The notes beneath the pieces are model-generated. The model searched no databases. It was not told the origin of the DNA and saw only the letters and a list, made by a program, of their open reading frames with translations. A DNA stretch of 64,000 nucleotides from the NCBI GenBank assembly GCA_002869585.1, contig PKUO01000028.1, forward strand, positions 1 through 64,000, read 5' to 3'. A program made the position numbers and the translations under genes. Below are positions 39,973 through 49,643 of the stretch, piece after piece. The stretch is from Sedimenticola sp. (GTDB lineage Bacteria; Pseudomonadota; Gammaproteobacteria; Chromatiales; Chromatiaceae). Position 1 is the stretch's first letter. The number at the start of each line of letters is the position of its first letter.

Positions 39973-40629
39973 TCAGGGGGCGGAGGGGAAACGAAAACCG
40001 AGTGACATCAGCAGGCTGACGGTGATTTTAGCGGTAATCCCCCACAGCAGTTCGCCCTGATAACGCTGATAGTAGTAGACAGGCAGCGACACATCAAACT
40101 GGGGGAGCAGGCGCTCTTTGATCTGAAAATTGGCCGGATCGGAGAGCCAACTCAGTGGTATGCTGAACACCCGGTCAACCTCCGTATTATCAATGCTCAG
40201 GTCCACCGGCCAGTCAATCGTGGCGATCACCGGCGTCACCAGATAATTACTGACCGTGCGGTAGTTCTTCAGGCAGCCCAGTACATTGATCTGCCGAGCC
40301 GCCACACCGATCTCCTCCTTACATTCCCGCAAAGCGGCGGCAACCGCATCGTTATCCTCTGCATCCACTTTCCCGCCAGGAAAGGCCACCTGGCCGCTGT
40401 GCCGGTCGGAAACATGCTCAGTTCGACGTATGAATAGCAGATTCCACTCATCGTTTTCTCTGAACAGGGGAACCAGCACAGACGCCGCCCGGGGCTCTTT
40501 TCGAAAGTAGTTCTTCGGAAAAGGATCGGCCTTTGGCAACAGACAGGCATTGGCACGTAAACGTGCCTCTATGTCTGCGATTGTTAAATCCGTTTTTGCC
40601 ACAACCTTGATATATCCCTCTGCGCACAA
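39973..40629 (-). CDS. NUDIX hydrolase, CoA pyrophosphatase type (NudL)
   Basis: 218 residues from TTG 40629; a GTG at 40602 is a possible start. The NUDIX box is complete: GGKVDAEDNDAVAAALRECK, then EEIGV. The CoA-specific UPF0035-like region before it reads FRENDEWNLLFIRRTEHVSDR. It probably splits CoA and derivatives to 4'-phosphopantetheine and 3',5'-ADP. Confidence 0.85.
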   Translation of the reverse strand: MCAEGYIKVVAKTDLTIADIEARLRANACLLPKADPFPKNYFRKEPRAASVLVPLFRENDEWNLLFIRRTEHVSDRHSGQVAFPGGKVDAEDNDAVAAALRECKEEIGVAARQINVLGCLKNYRTVSNYLVTPVIATIDWPVDLSIDNTEVDRVFSIPLSWLSDPANFQIKERLLPQFDVSLPVYYYQRYQGELLWGITAKITVSLLMSLGFRFPSAP

Positions 40630-40730
40630 ACTAAAACTTTGGTTACAGGCCTATGGTATTGAATTGATTGTTCAGAGAATATATCTGATATTCCAGACAT
40701 ATCCAGCATTTACCCACGCACAGGTGCATC

Positions 40731-41099
40731 ATGAAAAAAATCCACTTCGTACTCCCCTTGCTGATCGCACTCACAGGCTGCAGCATGGAAGATCCTGAAA
40801 CCGGCGAAAAGACAAGCCTCGGCAAAGCGGCTGAACACGCCAAGGAGGCGGCGAAGAACCTGGGCAATGCCGTTTCAGAAACCACTGAGGAGGTGGACAA
40901 GAAATGGACTGATATGAATAAAGACCGCATCCAGAGCGACTCCAGAGAAAACAGCGCTCTACCGCAGGTGGAGGGTGATACGGAACAGTTGAAACAGACG
41001 CTGCAGCAAACCCGGCAAACTGTCGTCGACGCAACCAAGGCAGCGGTGGACAAGGCCAAATCGCTGGGCAATTCAGCCGAGACTGAAAGCAAAGAATAA
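40731..41099 (+). CDS. Small helical lipoprotein
   Basis: 122 residues. The signal MKKIHFVLPLLIALTGC ends in the lipobox LTGC. The mature part is polar and Ala/Lys/Glu-rich, with long predicted helices (AAEHAKEAAKNLGNAVSETT; QQTRQTVVDATKAAVDKAKS). No family recognised. An envelope location is likely; function unknown. Confidence 0.65.
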   Translation: MKKIHFVLPLLIALTGCSMEDPETGEKTSLGKAAEHAKEAAKNLGNAVSETTEEVDKKWTDMNKDRIQSDSRENSALPQVEGDTEQLKQTLQQTRQTVVDATKAAVDKAKSLGNSAETESKE

Positions 41100-41178
41100 A
41101 ATAACCTCTCAGATTGATCCGATCCTTGGGTAATGCTCTGTATAATCCTGGACACTACCCTTATGCCTCGTATTGATC

Positions 41179-41946
41179 ATGCAGCCAAAGCTTGAGTATC
41201 TGACCACTGGCCAGGGCCGAAAAATCGCCTACCGGCATAACAAGGGCCGCGCGCCGACAGTCGTGTTCCTATGCGGTTTTCGGTCGGACATGACCAGCAC
41301 TAAGGCCACCACCCTGATGGACTGGTGTGTGAGCAATGACAGGGACATGCTCTGCTTCGACTATTCAGGACACGGGCAATCCTCCGGGGTCTTTGCAGAA
41401 GGATCGATCGGCAACTGGCTCGAGGACGCCATCGCCGTCTTCGAGCTTCTCGGTGAAAAGGAGAAGATCCTGGTGGGTTCCAGTATGGGTGGCTGGATCG
41501 CATTTCTGCTGGCGCTACGCAAAAAACTGCAGGTCGCCGGCATCATCACCCTGGCCTGCGCGGCCGATTTTGTCAGCGATATTCTCATCCCGGCACTCAG
41601 CGCAGCCGATCGGGAGTCACTCAACCACACTGGTGTAACATTAATTCCCTCGGAATATGAGGATCGTCCCTATGCCATTGGCCAGACACTGCTGGATGAT
41701 CCCGGACAATTCGAGATACTCAAGGGCCCCATCGAACTCGATTGTCCTGTCGATCTGATCCACGGCCTTGAGGATCGGCATATTCCCTGGGAGACATCGT
41801 TAAAAGCAATTCAGCGCCTGACTGGCAGTCAATCCAGGCTGACCCTGATCAAAGACGCCAGCCATCGCCTCTCCCGACCGGAAGATCTCGAAGTGATAAC
41901 CCGATTGCTGACTGAGATGATTGATAAAACCGAATACGCCGTTTGA
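41179..41946 (+). CDS. Alpha/beta hydrolase
   Basis: 255 residues from ATG 41179. Oxyanion region VVFLCGFRSDM, CFDYSGHGQSSG, nucleophile S102 in LVGSSMGGWIAFLLAL, LIHGLEDRHIPW with the acid, and DASHRLSRPEDL with the catalytic histidine. It resembles the small serine hydrolases near ABHD10; substrate unknown. Its TGA overlaps the next ATG by one base (TGATG). Confidence 0.85.
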   Translation: MQPKLEYLTTGQGRKIAYRHNKGRAPTVVFLCGFRSDMTSTKATTLMDWCVSNDRDMLCFDYSGHGQSSGVFAEGSIGNWLEDAIAVFELLGEKEKILVGSSMGGWIAFLLALRKKLQVAGIITLACAADFVSDILIPALSAADRESLNHTGVTLIPSEYEDRPYAIGQTLLDDPGQFEILKGPIELDCPVDLIHGLEDRHIPWETSLKAIQRLTGSQSRLTLIKDASHRLSRPEDLEVITRLLTEMIDKTEYAV

Positions 41947-42842
41947 TGAGATCCCACCATTTCGACCAGCTATCAAAGCACTTACAGGGTGTGATTATCG
42001 TCTCAACCGGGGTGTTTTTTCTGAGTTTCGATGCCCTGCTGATTCGTCTGGCCAATACAGCCGGCTGGAATGTCATCTTCTGGCGCGGCGGGCTGATAGC
42101 CCTTTCCCTTCTCGGGATTTTGTGGATCATCGAAGGCAGAAACACGCTCAACAAAATGCTGCCTTGCCTGACCGGGCTGGGTTTGGTCTGCACCATTATT
42201 TTTGGCGCAAACAATGTCCTTTTTGTGCAGTCGGTATCATTGACCAGCGTCTCCAATACGCTGGTGATCCTGGCCTCAGGCCCGCTTTTCGCCGCGGTTT
42301 TCTCTCGCATCATCCTCAAGGAGACGATTCAGCCACGGACCTGGATTGCAATCCTGGTCTCGATCTGTGGCGTTACCGTGGTCTTTGCCGGATCACTCAG
42401 ATCGATCAACATCTACGGCGATCTGCTCGCACTGGCCACCGCGCTGGTTCAGGGCATCAACTTCACCCTGCTGAGGAGACTGCATGATCTATCCCGGATC
42501 GCCATGATCGGCTTGAGTGGGCTGGTCTCGATGTTGTTTGCACTATTTGCCGCAACACCCTTTTCCCTACAGGGGGAGAGCTATCTGTTTCTCGGAATCA
42601 TGGGGTTAATGCAGATGCCGGTGGCACTGGTGCTGATTTCGATGGGGACAAGGTACCTCAAGGCGCCGGAGGTAACCCTGTTCCTGATGATCGAAACCTT
42701 TCTGGGGCCTCTGCTGGTCTGGCTCTTCCTGGCTGAGGCCATTCCGCTGAATACCTTCATCGGCGGTGGTCTTATCCTGACCACCCTGTTTGCGCACACC
42801 TACCTGAGCATGCGGGCAGCGCCGCAGAGTTCCGCCGGCTGA
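41946..42842 (+). CDS. EamA-family (DMT) transporter
   Basis: 298 residues and about ten membrane helices in two halves, the EamA/DMT pattern (FDALLIRLANTAGWNVIFWRGG; SVSNTLVILASGPLFAAVFS; ALVLISMGTRYLKAPEVTLF). An inner membrane exporter of small metabolites; substrate unknown. Translationally coupled to the hydrolase upstream. Ends next to the convergent sppA stop. Confidence 0.85.
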   Translation: MRSHHFDQLSKHLQGVIIVSTGVFFLSFDALLIRLANTAGWNVIFWRGGLIALSLLGILWIIEGRNTLNKMLPCLTGLGLVCTIIFGANNVLFVQSVSLTSVSNTLVILASGPLFAAVFSRIILKETIQPRTWIAILVSICGVTVVFAGSLRSINIYGDLLALATALVQGINFTLLRRLHDLSRIAMIGLSGLVSMLFALFAATPFSLQGESYLFLGIMGLMQMPVALVLISMGTRYLKAPEVTLFLMIETFLGPLLVWLFLAEAIPLNTFIGGGLILTTLFAHTYLSMRAAPQSSAG

Positions 42843-43847
42843 CTATTGGGCCAGCAGACTCGGCGTAGTCCCTGTTCCAGAAATCTTCAGCAGCGTGGAC
42901 GCCACACCCGCACCGATTCGCTTGGCAAAACGCTCCACCAGGTCTTCGCTCGGTGTGAAATCGACAATATCCTCTTCTCCGATCATTTCCCGCGCAACAA
43001 AACTGCTGCTGCCGATACCATCGGCCAGGCCCATTTCAACGCTGGTCTCACCGCTCCAGAACAGGCCGCTGAACACCTTATCGTCATCTTTCAGGCGATC
43101 GCCCCGCCCCTTTTTGACCGATGCAATGAATTGCTGGTGTATCTCATCGAGCATTTGCTGGACATGCTCACGCTCCGATTCCTTCACTGGAGAGAACGGG
43201 TCCATGATGCCCTTGTGCTCACCCGCAGTCATCAGGCGACGTTCGATGCCCAGTTTTTCCATGCCATCGACGAATCCGAAACTGTTCATCAGAACGCCGA
43301 TCGATCCCACAAGGCTGGCCTTGTCGACATAGATATGATCCGCGGCGGAGGCAATGTAGTAGCCGCCCGAGGCGCAGATATCGGTAACCACCGCGTATAC
43401 CGGTGTATCCTCGTGCTTTGCCTTCAGGCGCATGATTTCATCGTAGATATAGCCTGACTGAACCGCACTGCCGCCAGGCGAGTTGATGCGCAATATCACC
43501 CCTTTGGTGTGCTTGTCATCAAAGGCCTCGCGCAATCCGGTGATAATATTATCCGCGCTCGCCTCGGAATCATCGGCGATCACCCCTTTCACCTCGACCA
43601 GCGCTGTATGATCGCTCACCGCCTTGACGCTGCTCCAGTCAAATATCTTGCCCGGCGACCACAACAGCAACAACATCAGCAGATAGCCAAAGGTGAGAAA
43701 CTTAAAGAAAATCCCCCAGCGCCTCGCCCGTCGCTGCTCGTTCAGCGAGGCAGTGGCGAGTTTCTTGACCAGTTCCTTTTCCCATCGGTAGTTATCTGTC
43801 CCGAACTCGTCAGGATTTCTGTTTGGGTTATCTCTGTTTTCCATCAT
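42843..43847 (-). CDS. sppA: Signal peptide peptidase SppA (36K type)
   Basis: 334 residues from ATG 43847 (AGGA seven bases upstream; the longer frame runs into the HAD gene and is not used). One membrane helix (LTFGYLLMLLLLW), then the S49 peptidase domain: LRINSPGGSAVQSG, S160 in DICASGGYYIASAAD and K212 in AGEHKGIMDPFSP form the Ser-Lys dyad. It degrades cleaved signal peptides in the membrane. Order rluC-HAD-sppA is common in Gammaproteobacteria. Confidence 0.92.
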   Translation of the reverse strand: MMENRDNPNRNPDEFGTDNYRWEKELVKKLATASLNEQRRARRWGIFFKFLTFGYLLMLLLLWSPGKIFDWSSVKAVSDHTALVEVKGVIADDSEASADNIITGLREAFDDKHTKGVILRINSPGGSAVQSGYIYDEIMRLKAKHEDTPVYAVVTDICASGGYYIASAADHIYVDKASLVGSIGVLMNSFGFVDGMEKLGIERRLMTAGEHKGIMDPFSPVKESEREHVQQMLDEIHQQFIASVKKGRGDRLKDDDKVFSGLFWSGETSVEMGLADGIGSSSFVAREMIGEEDIVDFTPSEDLVERFAKRIGAGVASTLLKISGTGTTPSLLAQ

Positions 43848-43890
43848 GAATTGTCCTGCTGTCCAGCCACGGATCGCGAAAGATCCCAGG

Positions 43891-44574
43891 CTACGCCGTC
43901 TGTGGCATTGGTTGTGAAGCGCTGTGGTTATCCAGCCATTCGGTGAGATCGGTAATCCTATCCAGACATCCCAAGGGCTGGTGCTGCATGAGCCGATCGA
44001 CAGAATGCACCCCGTAACTGACCGCCAGACCGTGGGTTTTGGCATTGCGCGCCATCTGCAGATCGTATTCTGTATCGCCGATCATCAGAGTCTCTTCCGG
44101 GAAGACCCCCAACTCGTCCATCACCTGATGCAGCATCTCGGGGTGGGGTTTCGAGAAGGTCTCGTCAGCGCAGCGGGTCGCCAGAAAATAGTCGCCAAGG
44201 CCGGTTTCGGCCAGAACCTTATCCAGTCCGCGCCGCCCCTTGCCTGTGGCTACCGCCAGCAGATAACCCTGCCGGCTGAGGTCTTGCACAACGTTATCCG
44301 CACCTGGAAAGAGTTTCGACTCAACCTGACTCTTTTCGAGAAAATGGTAGCGATAACGCTCAACAATAGTCGTCACAAACGCCTGATCAGACCCCGGAAA
44401 AAGCGCCTCGACGGCCTCGCTGAGACCCAGTCCGATAATATTGCGCACCGCTTCATTGGCCGGCGTGTCGATTCCGAGATCTGCCGCAGCCGCCTGCATG
44501 CAACCCACGATCCTCGCCTCCGAATCCATCAGCGTGCCATCCCAATCGAACACCAGTAATTTAAATCGTCTCAT
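43891..44574 (-). CDS. HAD-family phosphatase (phosphoglycolate phosphatase-like)
   Basis: 227 residues. VFDWDGTLMDSEARI is HAD motif I, VATGKGRRGLDKVL motif II/III, and MIGDTEYDLQMARNAK motif IV. A helical cap lies between. Its start overlaps the rluC stop by 14 bases. Substrate not assigned; the rluC neighbour is the usual one for this subgroup. Confidence 0.88.
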   Translation of the reverse strand: MRRFKLLVFDWDGTLMDSEARIVGCMQAAAADLGIDTPANEAVRNIIGLGLSEAVEALFPGSDQAFVTTIVERYRYHFLEKSQVESKLFPGADNVVQDLSRQGYLLAVATGKGRRGLDKVLAETGLGDYFLATRCADETFSKPHPEMLHQVMDELGVFPEETLMIGDTEYDLQMARNAKTHGLAVSYGVHSVDRLMQHQPLGCLDRITDLTEWLDNHSASQPMPQTA

Positions 44575-45523
44575 TTCTCAGTACATCTAGTAGTTGCTGC
44601 AAATCGGCATCCAGTGGCGCCTCGACAAACAGATCCTTCTCATCGTCAGGCAAGCGTAGGCGCAGTGAAGCGGCATGCAGGAATAGCCTTTTCAACCCCT
44701 TCTGGCGGATCGACTTGTTGGAGTCGGTGTCGCCATATTTCTCATCCCCCAGGATTGGCGTTCCCAAATAGGCGGCATGCACCCTGATTTGATGGGTCCT
44801 GCCGGTCAGCAGCCTGGCTTCTACCAGACTCGCCTGTCGAAACCGCTCGATCACCCTGAACCGGGTGATAGCCGGTTTACCATCCTCGGTAATCCGCACC
44901 ACCCGCTCGCCGCCCTGCAGGGTATTCTTTTTCAGGGGCTGGTTTACTTCCACCTGATTCTGATTCCAGTTGCCCGCAACCAGCGCCAGATAGCGTTTAT
45001 CGACCCTGTTTTCCCGCAAGAGTTCATGCAGGCTGCGTAGGGCGCTGCGTTTCTTGGCAATAATCAGACAGCCGGAGGTATCACGGTCGAGACGATGTAC
45101 CAGCTCCAATTGCCGTTCATCAGGCCTGATGGCACGTAATGCCTCGATTACGCCATAACTCAGTCCACTCCCGCCATGAACGGCCATGCCAGATGGCTTA
45201 TTCATGATTAACAGTCGGTTATCTTCGAAAATTACAGCATTTTCTAGTTTTTCAAGCAGATTCTTGCCCGGCGTAGGCGCTGCTGTAGGATCGGCCATTC
45301 TGACCGGTGGGATGCGAACCTCATCGCCTATCTTGAGACGGTAATCCGCCTTGATACGTCCCTTGTTAACTCTCACCTCGCCCTTTCTCAGAATTCGGTA
45401 GATATAACTTTTTGGAACCCCTTTCAGGATCTTCAGGAGATAGTTATCTATCCGCTGGTCCTCAAAGCCAGGCTCGATGGTTTCGTGGCTGACTTTTCTA
45501 TTTTTTGCTGGAGACTCTGACAT
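44561..45523 (-). CDS. rluC: 23S rRNA pseudouridine synthase RluC
   Basis: 320 residues. An S4 RNA-binding domain (about 25-75: RIDNYLLKILKGVPKSYIYR, RKGEVRVNKGRIK) is followed by the RluA-type catalytic domain. D146 in VHRLDRDTSGCLIIAK is the nucleophile, and RTHQIRVHAAYLGTPILGDEKYG closes the site. It modifies 23S rRNA U955/2504/2580-type sites. Divergent from rne, as in E. coli. Confidence 0.92.
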   Translation of the reverse strand: MSESPAKNRKVSHETIEPGFEDQRIDNYLLKILKGVPKSYIYRILRKGEVRVNKGRIKADYRLKIGDEVRIPPVRMADPTAAPTPGKNLLEKLENAVIFEDNRLLIMNKPSGMAVHGGSGLSYGVIEALRAIRPDERQLELVHRLDRDTSGCLIIAKKRSALRSLHELLRENRVDKRYLALVAGNWNQNQVEVNQPLKKNTLQGGERVVRITEDGKPAITRFRVIERFRQASLVEARLLTGRTHQIRVHAAYLGTPILGDEKYGDTDSNKSIRQKGLKRLFLHAASLRLRLPDDEKDLFVEAPLDADLQQLLDVLRNETI

Positions 45524-46019
45524 TTACGGACCGACACCTGCTTGATAACTGTTTGATGCGCTGCGATAACATCGCTATACTTCCGCGATGGTGGAAAACC
45601 TGTTGGCCATTCTAACAAGCGTTTCACCAGAAATAAGTCAATATTTTCGGAGTGGGACAATTTCCGGCTCCAAGGACATGTCTGACGGTATCTGAACAGG
45701 CGCGGAAGAGAAAGTAGAATTCATCGTGCCCCATTACTGATTCAATTCCGGCGGACCTGTCTGAATATACTTGCAGTGCCGCCAGAAAATTGCGCGGCAT
45801 CGGTTTAAATATTAACAGTGCACGCCCTGACCTGATGCGCTTACGCAATGGTAATGGCAGGCAAACAGCCCTGCCCCGTTCGTAATATGGAAATGCTGTC
45901 ATCCGACCTTGCTATTAGGGGATAGACCTTCCCGTCGCTGCAGGCACTGAGCATTTAGTTAACTTTTTGAAAACTAAAGAGTTGACGAAAGCTCGGCGTG
46001 CCGTGAGAACAGATAAAAC
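45524..46019. other. rluC-rne divergent region, including rne leader
   Basis: 496 bases without a convincing gene. Rne mRNA leaders are often long and autoregulated by RNase E cleavage, so the right part may be that leader (inference). A minus-strand ORF at 45624-45902 has no recognisable content. I cannot assign promoter boxes. Confidence 0.5.
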
Positions 46020-48932
46020 ATGAAAAGAATGCTGATCAATGCAACTCAGCCGGAAGAGTTGCGCGTGGCCATTGTGGACGGCCAAAAACTATACAATCTC
46101 GATATCGAAACCCCAGGAAGGGAACAGAAAAAGGCCAACATCTACAAGGGACGCATCACCCGAGTCGAACCCAGTCTCGAGGCGGCCTTTGTTGAATACG
46201 GATCGGAGCGCCACGGCTTCCTTCCCCTGAAAGAGATCTCCCGCAGTTACTTCTCCGACAAGGCCCTCCAGGAAGGTGGTCGGGTAAGCATCAAGGATGC
46301 TGTCAGGGAAGGCCAGGAAGTGGTCATCCAGATTGAAAAGGAAGAGCGCGGCAACAAGGGCGCCGCATTGACAACCTTCATCTCCCTGGCTGGCCGGTAT
46401 CTGGTACTGATGCCCAACAATCCCCGGGCCGGTGGCGTTTCACGCAGAATCGAGGGCCAGGACCGTAGCGAATTACGCGATGCAATGAGCAGTCTGACCA
46501 TCCCGGAAGGCATGGGTTTGATCGTACGCACTGCGGGCGTTGGCAAGAACGTGGAGGAACTGCAGTGGGATCTGGACTATCTGCTGCAGCTCTGGCAGGC
46601 AATTGAGACCTCCGCCCAGGAGAAACATGCCCCCTTCCTGATCTACCAGGAAAGCAACGTCATCATCCGCTCGATCCGTGACTACCTGCGCGCAGACATC
46701 GGCGATATCGTCATCGATCATCCCCTGGTGTACCAGGAGGCCTGCGAATTCATTGACCAGGTCATGCCTCAGTACCGGCGTAAAATCCGCCATTACGAGG
46801 ATGAAGTCCCGCTATTCAGCCGCTACCAGATCGAAAGCCAGATCGAATCGGCATTCCAGCGCACCGTCACCCTGCCCTCAGGGGGCGCGATCGTTATCGA
46901 TCATACCGAAGCGCTGACCTCGGTAGATATCAACTCTGCACGGGCAACCAAGGGCGCGGATATCGAAGAGACAGCCCTGAACACCAACCTGGAGGCGGCC
47001 GACGAAATAGCCCGGCAGCTCAGATTGCGTGATATGGGCGGCCTGTTCGTCATCGATTTCATCGACATGACCCCAGCCCGCAACCAGCGCGAGGTGGAAA
47101 ATCGCCTGAAAGACGCCATGAAGCAGGACCGCGCACGCGTTCAGATCGGTCGCATCTCACGTTTTGGCCTGCTGGAAATGTCGCGCCAGCGCCTGCGCCC
47201 GTCACTGGGTGAATCCAGCCAGCACGTCTGTCCCAGGTGCGATGGCCATGGCTTCATTCGCGGTGTTGAATCCCTCGCCCTCTCCGTATTGCGAATCATC
47301 GAAGAGCATGCGATGAAGGAGAACACCACGAAAATCGTGGCCCAGCTCCCGGTGGATGTCAGTACCTACCTCCTGAATGAAAAGCGCCAGCAGATCCATG
47401 ATGTTGAAAAACGTCAGGAAGTAAATGTCGTGCTTGTGCCTAATATTCATCTGGAAACACCGCACTACAGAATTGATCGCCTTAGATCCCAGGATGTTAC
47501 AGGTGATGCGGAGGATGAAGTCAGCTACAAACTGATGATTGAGCCCGAACCGTCCGGCTCAGAGTCCGCCAAGCCCCAGGAGATCAGAACCGAGGAGCCT
47601 GCGGTCAAGCGCATCACTCCCACTTCGCCCGCTCCACAGGGCAGAGCAGAGAAAGATCCCGATGCGGCCCCCTCCCACAAGACCGGCTTCTTTCACCGCG
47701 TACTGACCACACTTGGCCTGTTCAGTGAGAAGAGCGAAGACTCATCACCCCTGCCGCAAGAACAACAACCGGAAACCAGGCAACGACGCCCGGATAGCCG
47801 CAGCTCCCGTGGCGAACGCCCCCGCCAGACCCAGGATCGCTCACGCCCAGCCCAGGGCAGAAGGCAGCAACAACCTGCAAAGAAGACAACCGGCGAACAG
47901 TCGAGCCAGGCTACCCAGGAAAAACCCCGGAGACAGGAAGCAGCCGCCAGGCAGACCGCGAAACCCGAGGGCACAGACGAGAACATCCAAGCCACACAAG
48001 AGGGTGAAAAACGTACCGGAAGTTCATCCCGGCGCGGACGCCGTGGTGGCAGAAAACGCAGACGCTCTCCAAATCAGGCGGAAGAGACTACCGATTCCAC
48101 AAAGAATCAAACTGCCCCTGACGACTCCAAAACATCGGATACAAAAGCAACGGAGGGCAAAGCAGCCGAATCCAAGTCAACTGAAGCCGTAACCGCCAAA
48201 AGTGATGATGCGGGCCAGTCTGCCGATAAAACCGAGACCAAGGAGCCACGCGAACGCCGAGGACCAGGATCGCGCACCCGCCGTCAACGCAAACCAAGAC
48301 AACCCAGAGGCGCTCAGGACAGTAAAGACGATCAAGCGTCGGAGACTGGCTCTGACAAACCGACAACCGCCTCTCAAGGCAGCGAAACCGCAGCCCCCTC
48401 CAAGGCTCAGGTCAAGGGCGATGCACCCGACACTGACAAATCCGCACCTGCCCCCAGGGAAAAGGCGGCGGCCAGATCGGACGACAGCAAGCCACAGCAG
48501 GTGGACAGCACCCCGGCCAAGCCGGTAAGCGCGGACACCCGCAGTGAACCGCCAAAGCAACCGAGTACAGGGGAAAGTGCTGTCAAGACGGCGAAAGAGC
48601 CCTCCGAGCCGGTCAAGGCTGTAGACAAGCCTCAGCCGACACCAGCACCTGAAAAGCGAGAAGTGAGTGCTGCAAAGGCTCCAGCAGAGAAACCATCTGC
48701 GCCAGTCGCAGAAAAGGCCGCGCAAATGCCTCTGGAATTGAAGGCGGATGCCAAACCTGCACAGCCAAAACCGGTCGACACCAAACCTGACACCACCGCA
48801 CCCAAGGCACCAACGGCCACGGCCCCTGCAGAGGCGTCAAAACCAGCGGCCGCTCCTGCCACACCGAAACCGGCAGAGAAACCGGCCGCGGAGACACCGC
48901 CCAAGCCAACGCCTCCAGCCGAGGAGAAGTAA
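46020..48932 (+). CDS. rne: Ribonuclease E
   Basis: 970 residues. The N-terminal catalytic half has the S1 domain ([20 protein letters not shown]), the 5'-sensor/RNase H parts and the catalytic aspartates ([39 protein letters not shown]). The Zn-link cysteines are at C404 and C407 (CPRCDGHGF), the same numbers as in E. coli. From about residue 510 the protein is a disordered scaffold. An Arg-rich RNA-binding stretch ([13 protein letters not shown]) is followed by a long Lys/Pro/Ala/Glu tail to the end. It initiates mRNA decay and rRNA/tRNA processing. Confidence 0.94.
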   Translation: MKRMLINATQPEELRVAIVDGQKLYNLDIETPGREQKKANIYKGRITRVEPSLEAAFVEYGSERHGFLPLKEISRSYFSDKALQEGGRVSIKDAVREGQEVVIQIEKEERGNKGAALTTFISLAGRYLVLMPNNPRAGGVSRRIEGQDRSELRDAMSSLTIPEGMGLIVRTAGVGKNVEELQWDLDYLLQLWQAIETSAQEKHAPFLIYQESNVIIRSIRDYLRADIGDIVIDHPLVYQEACEFIDQVMPQYRRKIRHYEDEVPLFSRYQIESQIESAFQRTVTLPSGGAIVIDHTEALTSVDINSARATKGADIEETALNTNLEAADEIARQLRLRDMGGLFVIDFIDMTPARNQREVENRLKDAMKQDRARVQIGRISRFGLLEMSRQRLRPSLGESSQHVCPRCDGHGFIRGVESLALSVLRIIEEHAMKENTTKIVAQLPVDVSTYLLNEKRQQIHDVEKRQEVNVVLVPNIHLETPHYRIDRLRSQDVTGDAEDEVSYKLMIEPEPSGSESAKPQEIRTEEPAVKRITPTSPAPQGRAEKDPDAAPSHKTGFFHRVLTTLGLFSEKSEDSSPLPQEQQPETRQRRPDSRSSRGERPRQTQDRSRPAQGRRQQQPAKKTTGEQSSQATQEKPRRQEAAARQTAKPEGTDENIQATQEGEKRTGSSSRRGRRGGRKRRRSPNQAEETTDSTKNQTAPDDSKTSDTKATEGKAAESKSTEAVTAKSDDAGQSADKTETKEPRERRGPGSRTRRQRKPRQPRGAQDSKDDQASETGSDKPTTASQGSETAAPSKAQVKGDAPDTDKSAPAPREKAAARSDDSKPQQVDSTPAKPVSADTRSEPPKQPSTGESAVKTAKEPSEPVKAVDKPQPTPAPEKREVSAAKAPAEKPSAPVAEKAAQMPLELKADAKPAQPKPVDTKPDTTAPKAPTATAPAEASKPAAAPATPKPAEKPAAETPPKPTPPAEEK

Positions 48933-48951
48933 TCTCAGCCAGGTGCAATTG

Positions 48952-48984
48952 AAAAGGCGCTGCAGATCATGCAGCGCCTTTTTT
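48952..48984. terminator. Bidirectional intrinsic terminator after rne
   Basis: Perfect 13-bp stem AAAAGGCGCTGCA (48952-48964) / TGCAGCGCCTTTT (48970-48982), loop GATCA, with U-runs on both strands. It separates convergent rne and the phosphatase gene. Confidence 0.9.
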
Positions 48985-49002
48985 ACGCCGGTCGAAAAAC
49001 GT

Positions 49003-49485
49003 CTAACCCAAGTGCTTCTCTCGGATAGTGTTCAGCAGGCCCTTTGCTGCGGAATCAACCATATCAAACACATCCTCGAAACCATTGGCTCCACCATAAT
49101 AGGGGTCAGGCACCTCACGGGCTGAAAAACCCTCGGAGAAATCCATGAACAGATGGAGCTTGTGCTCCATACCGGATGGGCAGATAGTCTGGAGGTTGTC
49201 ATAGTTATCCTGGTCCATCGCCAGTATGTAGTCAAACTCGTTGAAATCCTGGCGATTGGCCTGGCGCGCACGCTGGGCGCTGAGATCGAGCCCTCGCCTT
49301 ATTGCGGTCTGCTGTGAACGTGGATCAGGTGGTTTGCCGACATGATAGGCATGGGTCCCGGCTGAATCGACCTCGATCATATGCTCCAGACCCTCGCTGC
49401 GCACCAAGGCTTCAAATATCCCATGGGCTGTAGGCGATCGGCAGATATTGCCCATGCAAACCATCAATACTTTGATTTTTTTCAT
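49003..49485 (-). CDS. Low-molecular-weight protein-tyrosine phosphatase
   Basis: 160 residues from ATG 49485, chosen because the family starts just before the P-loop; the frame stays open to 49566. The CX5R loop is VCMGNICRSP (C10, R16), and the general acid lies in VPDPYYGG. It may act on protein or sugar-nucleotide pathway phosphotyrosine; no kinase gene is adjacent. Confidence 0.88.
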   Translation of the reverse strand: MKKIKVLMVCMGNICRSPTAHGIFEALVRSEGLEHMIEVDSAGTHAYHVGKPPDPRSQQTAIRRGLDLSAQRARQANRQDFNEFDYILAMDQDNYDNLQTICPSGMEHKLHLFMDFSEGFSAREVPDPYYGGANGFEDVFDMVDSAAKGLLNTIREKHLG

Positions 49486-49643
49486 ACTATAGATTCTAGA
49501 AAGTGTCAGACATGGTAAAAAAACAGCTCGATTATACCATCCGGACAATACCCGGCTGGTTTTCATGTCGCCATCAACGTCTATAATTCGATATCCAGAT
49601 CATCCAATTATCACCAAGACAGATTTACCGGGGCCACTCTCTG

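Noticed and set aside
43848-44045. Longer N-terminus for sppA
   Set aside because: It overlaps the HAD gene in another frame and lacks family similarity; ATG 43847 has a proper ribosome-binding site.
45624-45902. 92-codon minus-strand ORF upstream of rne
   Set aside because: No ribosome-binding site or recognisable sequence; more likely part of the rne leader region.
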